From Clostridiales bacterium (GTDB lineage Bacteria; Bacillota; Clostridia; Christensenellales; CAG-138): a DNA stretch of 14,536 nt. Of this stretch, positions 13,270-14,536 are shown in pieces. Numbering within the stretch: position 1 is the stretch's first letter; each line of letters begins with the position of its first letter. The translations under genes and the position numbers were made by a program. The stretch is taken from the NCBI GenBank assembly GCA_012511925.1, contig JAAZFD010000320.1, positions 1 through 14,536 of the forward strand. Direction: 5' to 3'. The notes beneath the pieces are model-generated. The model was given only the letters and a program-made list of their open reading frames with translations. It ran no database searches and had not been told where the DNA came from.

Positions 13270-14153
13270 TGTTCGACGGAGTTATAAATATTCTAAAACC
13301 GCCTGGAATGACGTCCTCAAATGTTGTGCAGGATGTCAGAAGGGCTTTATCTATAAAAAGGGTGGGGCATACAGGCACTTTAGACCCAGGTGCTTGCGGT
13401 GTTTTGCCTATTTTAGTTGGCAGAGCTACAAGGCTATTCGATTACTTGGTTGACAAGGACAAGGAATACATTGCAGAGTTCACTTTCGGAGTTGAAACCG
13501 ATACATTGGATTCCTACGGCACAATCACCGAGCAAAAGGAAGCAGATGTATTATTATCAGATTTAGAGCAAGCAAAAAACAAATTCATAGGCAAGATTTC
13601 ACAACTTGCGCCCATGTATTCGGCTGTGAACGTAGATGGCGAAAGGCTTTACAAGGCTGCACGAAAAGGAATAGTTGTAGAGCGCACTCCTCGGAAAGCG
13701 AATATTCACTATATAGATATAATCAAACAAACAGATAAGAATCGCTTTTTGTTGCAAATAGGCTGTTCAAGAGGCACATATTTCAGAACGCTTTGCCTAG
13801 ATAGTGCTCATGAGTTAGGCACCTTCGGTTATTTATCTTTTTTGGAAAGAACGCAATCCGGCGATTTCACAATCGAAAACGCAATCTCAATAGCCGAACT
13901 AAACGAAGCCGTTATGAACAACGAACTTGAAGCACACATAACAAATGTCGATGAAGCACTACGCTTTTTAGGTGAGATACGGCTTGAAACCAACGAAAGA
14001 GCACTTCACCTGCTTACAAATGGAGCGAGCATAGCGTATAATGGTTGCGAGGAAAACGCATTGGGATTGGTTTACTATGATGATACATTTTTAGGAATAG
14101 GCGAGATAAAATATGGTGAACTGCATATAAAAACTCAATTTTCCGAGGGATAA
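13269..14153 (+). CDS. truB: tRNA pseudouridine(55) synthase TruB
   Basis: A 294-residue enzyme that converts U55 of the tRNA T-loop to pseudouridine. It has KPPGMTSSNVV (10-20), the catalytic motif GHTGTLDPGACGVLP (33-47) with Asp 39, and CSRGTYFRTL in the central domain, followed by a C-terminal RNA-binding region. Length is normal. ATG 13269 overlaps the final A of the ancestral nrnA stop (TAATG). The premature stop in nrnA now leaves nearly 100 untranslated nt before truB and removes this coupling, unless read-through occurs. No strong Shine-Dalgarno is seen upstream, so truB translation may depend on nrnA translation. Confidence 0.96.
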   Translation: MFDGVINILKPPGMTSSNVVQDVRRALSIKRVGHTGTLDPGACGVLPILVGRATRLFDYLVDKDKEYIAEFTFGVETDTLDSYGTITEQKEADVLLSDLEQAKNKFIGKISQLAPMYSAVNVDGERLYKAARKGIVVERTPRKANIHYIDIIKQTDKNRFLLQIGCSRGTYFRTLCLDSAHELGTFGYLSFLERTQSGDFTIENAISIAELNEAVMNNELEAHITNVDEALRFLGEIRLETNERALHLLTNGASIAYNGCEENALGLVYYDDTFLGIGEIKYGELHIKTQFSEG

Positions 14154-14157
14154 GGTA

Positions 14158-14536
14158 ATGAACGTACAAGCGAACACAAAAAACAGCGTGGTGGCATTAG
14201 GCTTTTTTGATGGAGTGCATTTAGGGCATGTGCAGTTAATAAAAAGAACCTTGGAGTTAAGCGAAAAAGCGCAATCCCAACCAATCGTTTATACATTTTT
14301 AAATCACCCCATGAGCATATACGCAAAAAACGATAAGCCGCGCTTGCTATTATCAAATGAAGAGCGTTTCGAAGCAATAAAAGTAAACGGAATTTCTAAT
14401 ATAGTAGCAGATAATTTTGACGAAAAGCTATGTTCAACACCGCCACTTGATTTTATACTCGAATTAAAAAACAGGCTCAACTTCAAAACCGTAGTGGTTG
14501 GCTTTAACTACACCTTTGGAAAGGTCGGAGCGGGCA
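14158..14536 (+). CDS. ribF: Bifunctional riboflavin kinase/FAD synthetase, 5' part
   Basis: The gene runs off the window end after 126 codons. The visible part is the FAD synthetase (nucleotidyltransferase) domain, which adenylates FMN to FAD. It shows LGFFDGVHLGH (14-24), the ATP-binding HxGH-type motif, then FLNHP and VVGFNYTFGKVGAG near the edge. The riboflavin kinase domain must lie beyond the window. GAGGGA (14145-14150), inside the end of truB, serves as ribosome binding site. ATG 14158 is four bases after the truB stop, so it belongs to the same operon. Confidence 0.93.
   Translation, partial: MNVQANTKNSVVALGFFDGVHLGHVQLIKRTLELSEKAQSQPIVYTFLNHPMSIYAKNDKPRLLLSNEERFEAIKVNGISNIVADNFDEKLCSTPPLDFILELKNRLNFKTVVVGFNYTFGKVGAG

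Noticed and set aside
13235..13453. Overlapping plus-strand ORF at the nrnA-truB junction
   Set aside because: It is out of frame with both nrnA and truB, which are strongly supported. It has no family resemblance of its own.

Overview
The window looks like a chromosomal segment of a low-to-moderate GC Gram-positive bacterium (Bacillota). A class Clostridia, probably Oscillospirales/Ruminococcaceae-like anaerobe is the best guess. The grounds are the gene order rimP-nusA-ylxR-ylxQ-infB-rbfA-nrnA-truB-ribF, strong AGGAGG-type ribosome binding sites, TTG starts, a Spo0A-type DNA-binding domain (endospore-former lineage) and a dockerin domain (cellulosome or amylosome-type complexes of fibre-degrading gut and rumen clostridia). 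The genus cannot be fixed from the sequence alone.

Region 1 (1-905) holds no convincing gene. It starts with a higher-order tandem repeat: a 138-bp unit made of 75 bp of hairpin-forming sequence plus a 63-bp array of nine 7-bp CTAnnnn units. There are two full copies and a third diverged one. Two related intrinsic terminators follow, 187 bp apart, then an extended -10 promoter and a structured 5' leader. Region 2 (921-3281) is one large secreted protein with 14 RCC1-type propeller repeats (2 x 7) and a C-terminal type I dockerin. Region 3 (3282-3625) carries a palindromic intergenic repeat, a possible 48-residue small protein and a strong terminator.

Region 4 (3626-5551, minus strand) is a two-gene unit. 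A 114-residue protein that is only a Spo0A-C-like DNA-binding domain lies upstream of a ComEC/Rec2 DNA-uptake channel that lacks the usual C-terminal metallo-beta-lactamase domain and has no convincing start codon. The intergenic region before the Spo0A-C-like gene carries a full match to the 0A-box consensus, overlapping a 44-bp dyad. It also drives secG divergently.

Region 5 (5705-6948, plus) has secG (Sec translocon) and uppP (undecaprenyl-diphosphate phosphatase), separated by a hairpin. Region 6 (6995-14536, plus) is the conserved transcription/translation operon: rimP, nusA, ylxR, ylxQ, infB, rbfA, nrnA, truB and the start of ribF, tightly packed with overlaps. Its leader has a promoter, a tiny Cys-rich ORF (MMRLCYCC) and an attenuator-like hairpin before rimP. 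Within the operon nrnA is interrupted: a TGA replaces the first glycine of its GGGH motif, while 32 intact codons continue in frame to a TAA that overlaps the truB ATG.

The items most worth a second look are the isolated Spo0A-C protein with its 0A box beside comEC, the TGA inside nrnA, the rimP leader, the 14-repeat RCC1-dockerin protein, and the heptad-phased 138-bp repeat.
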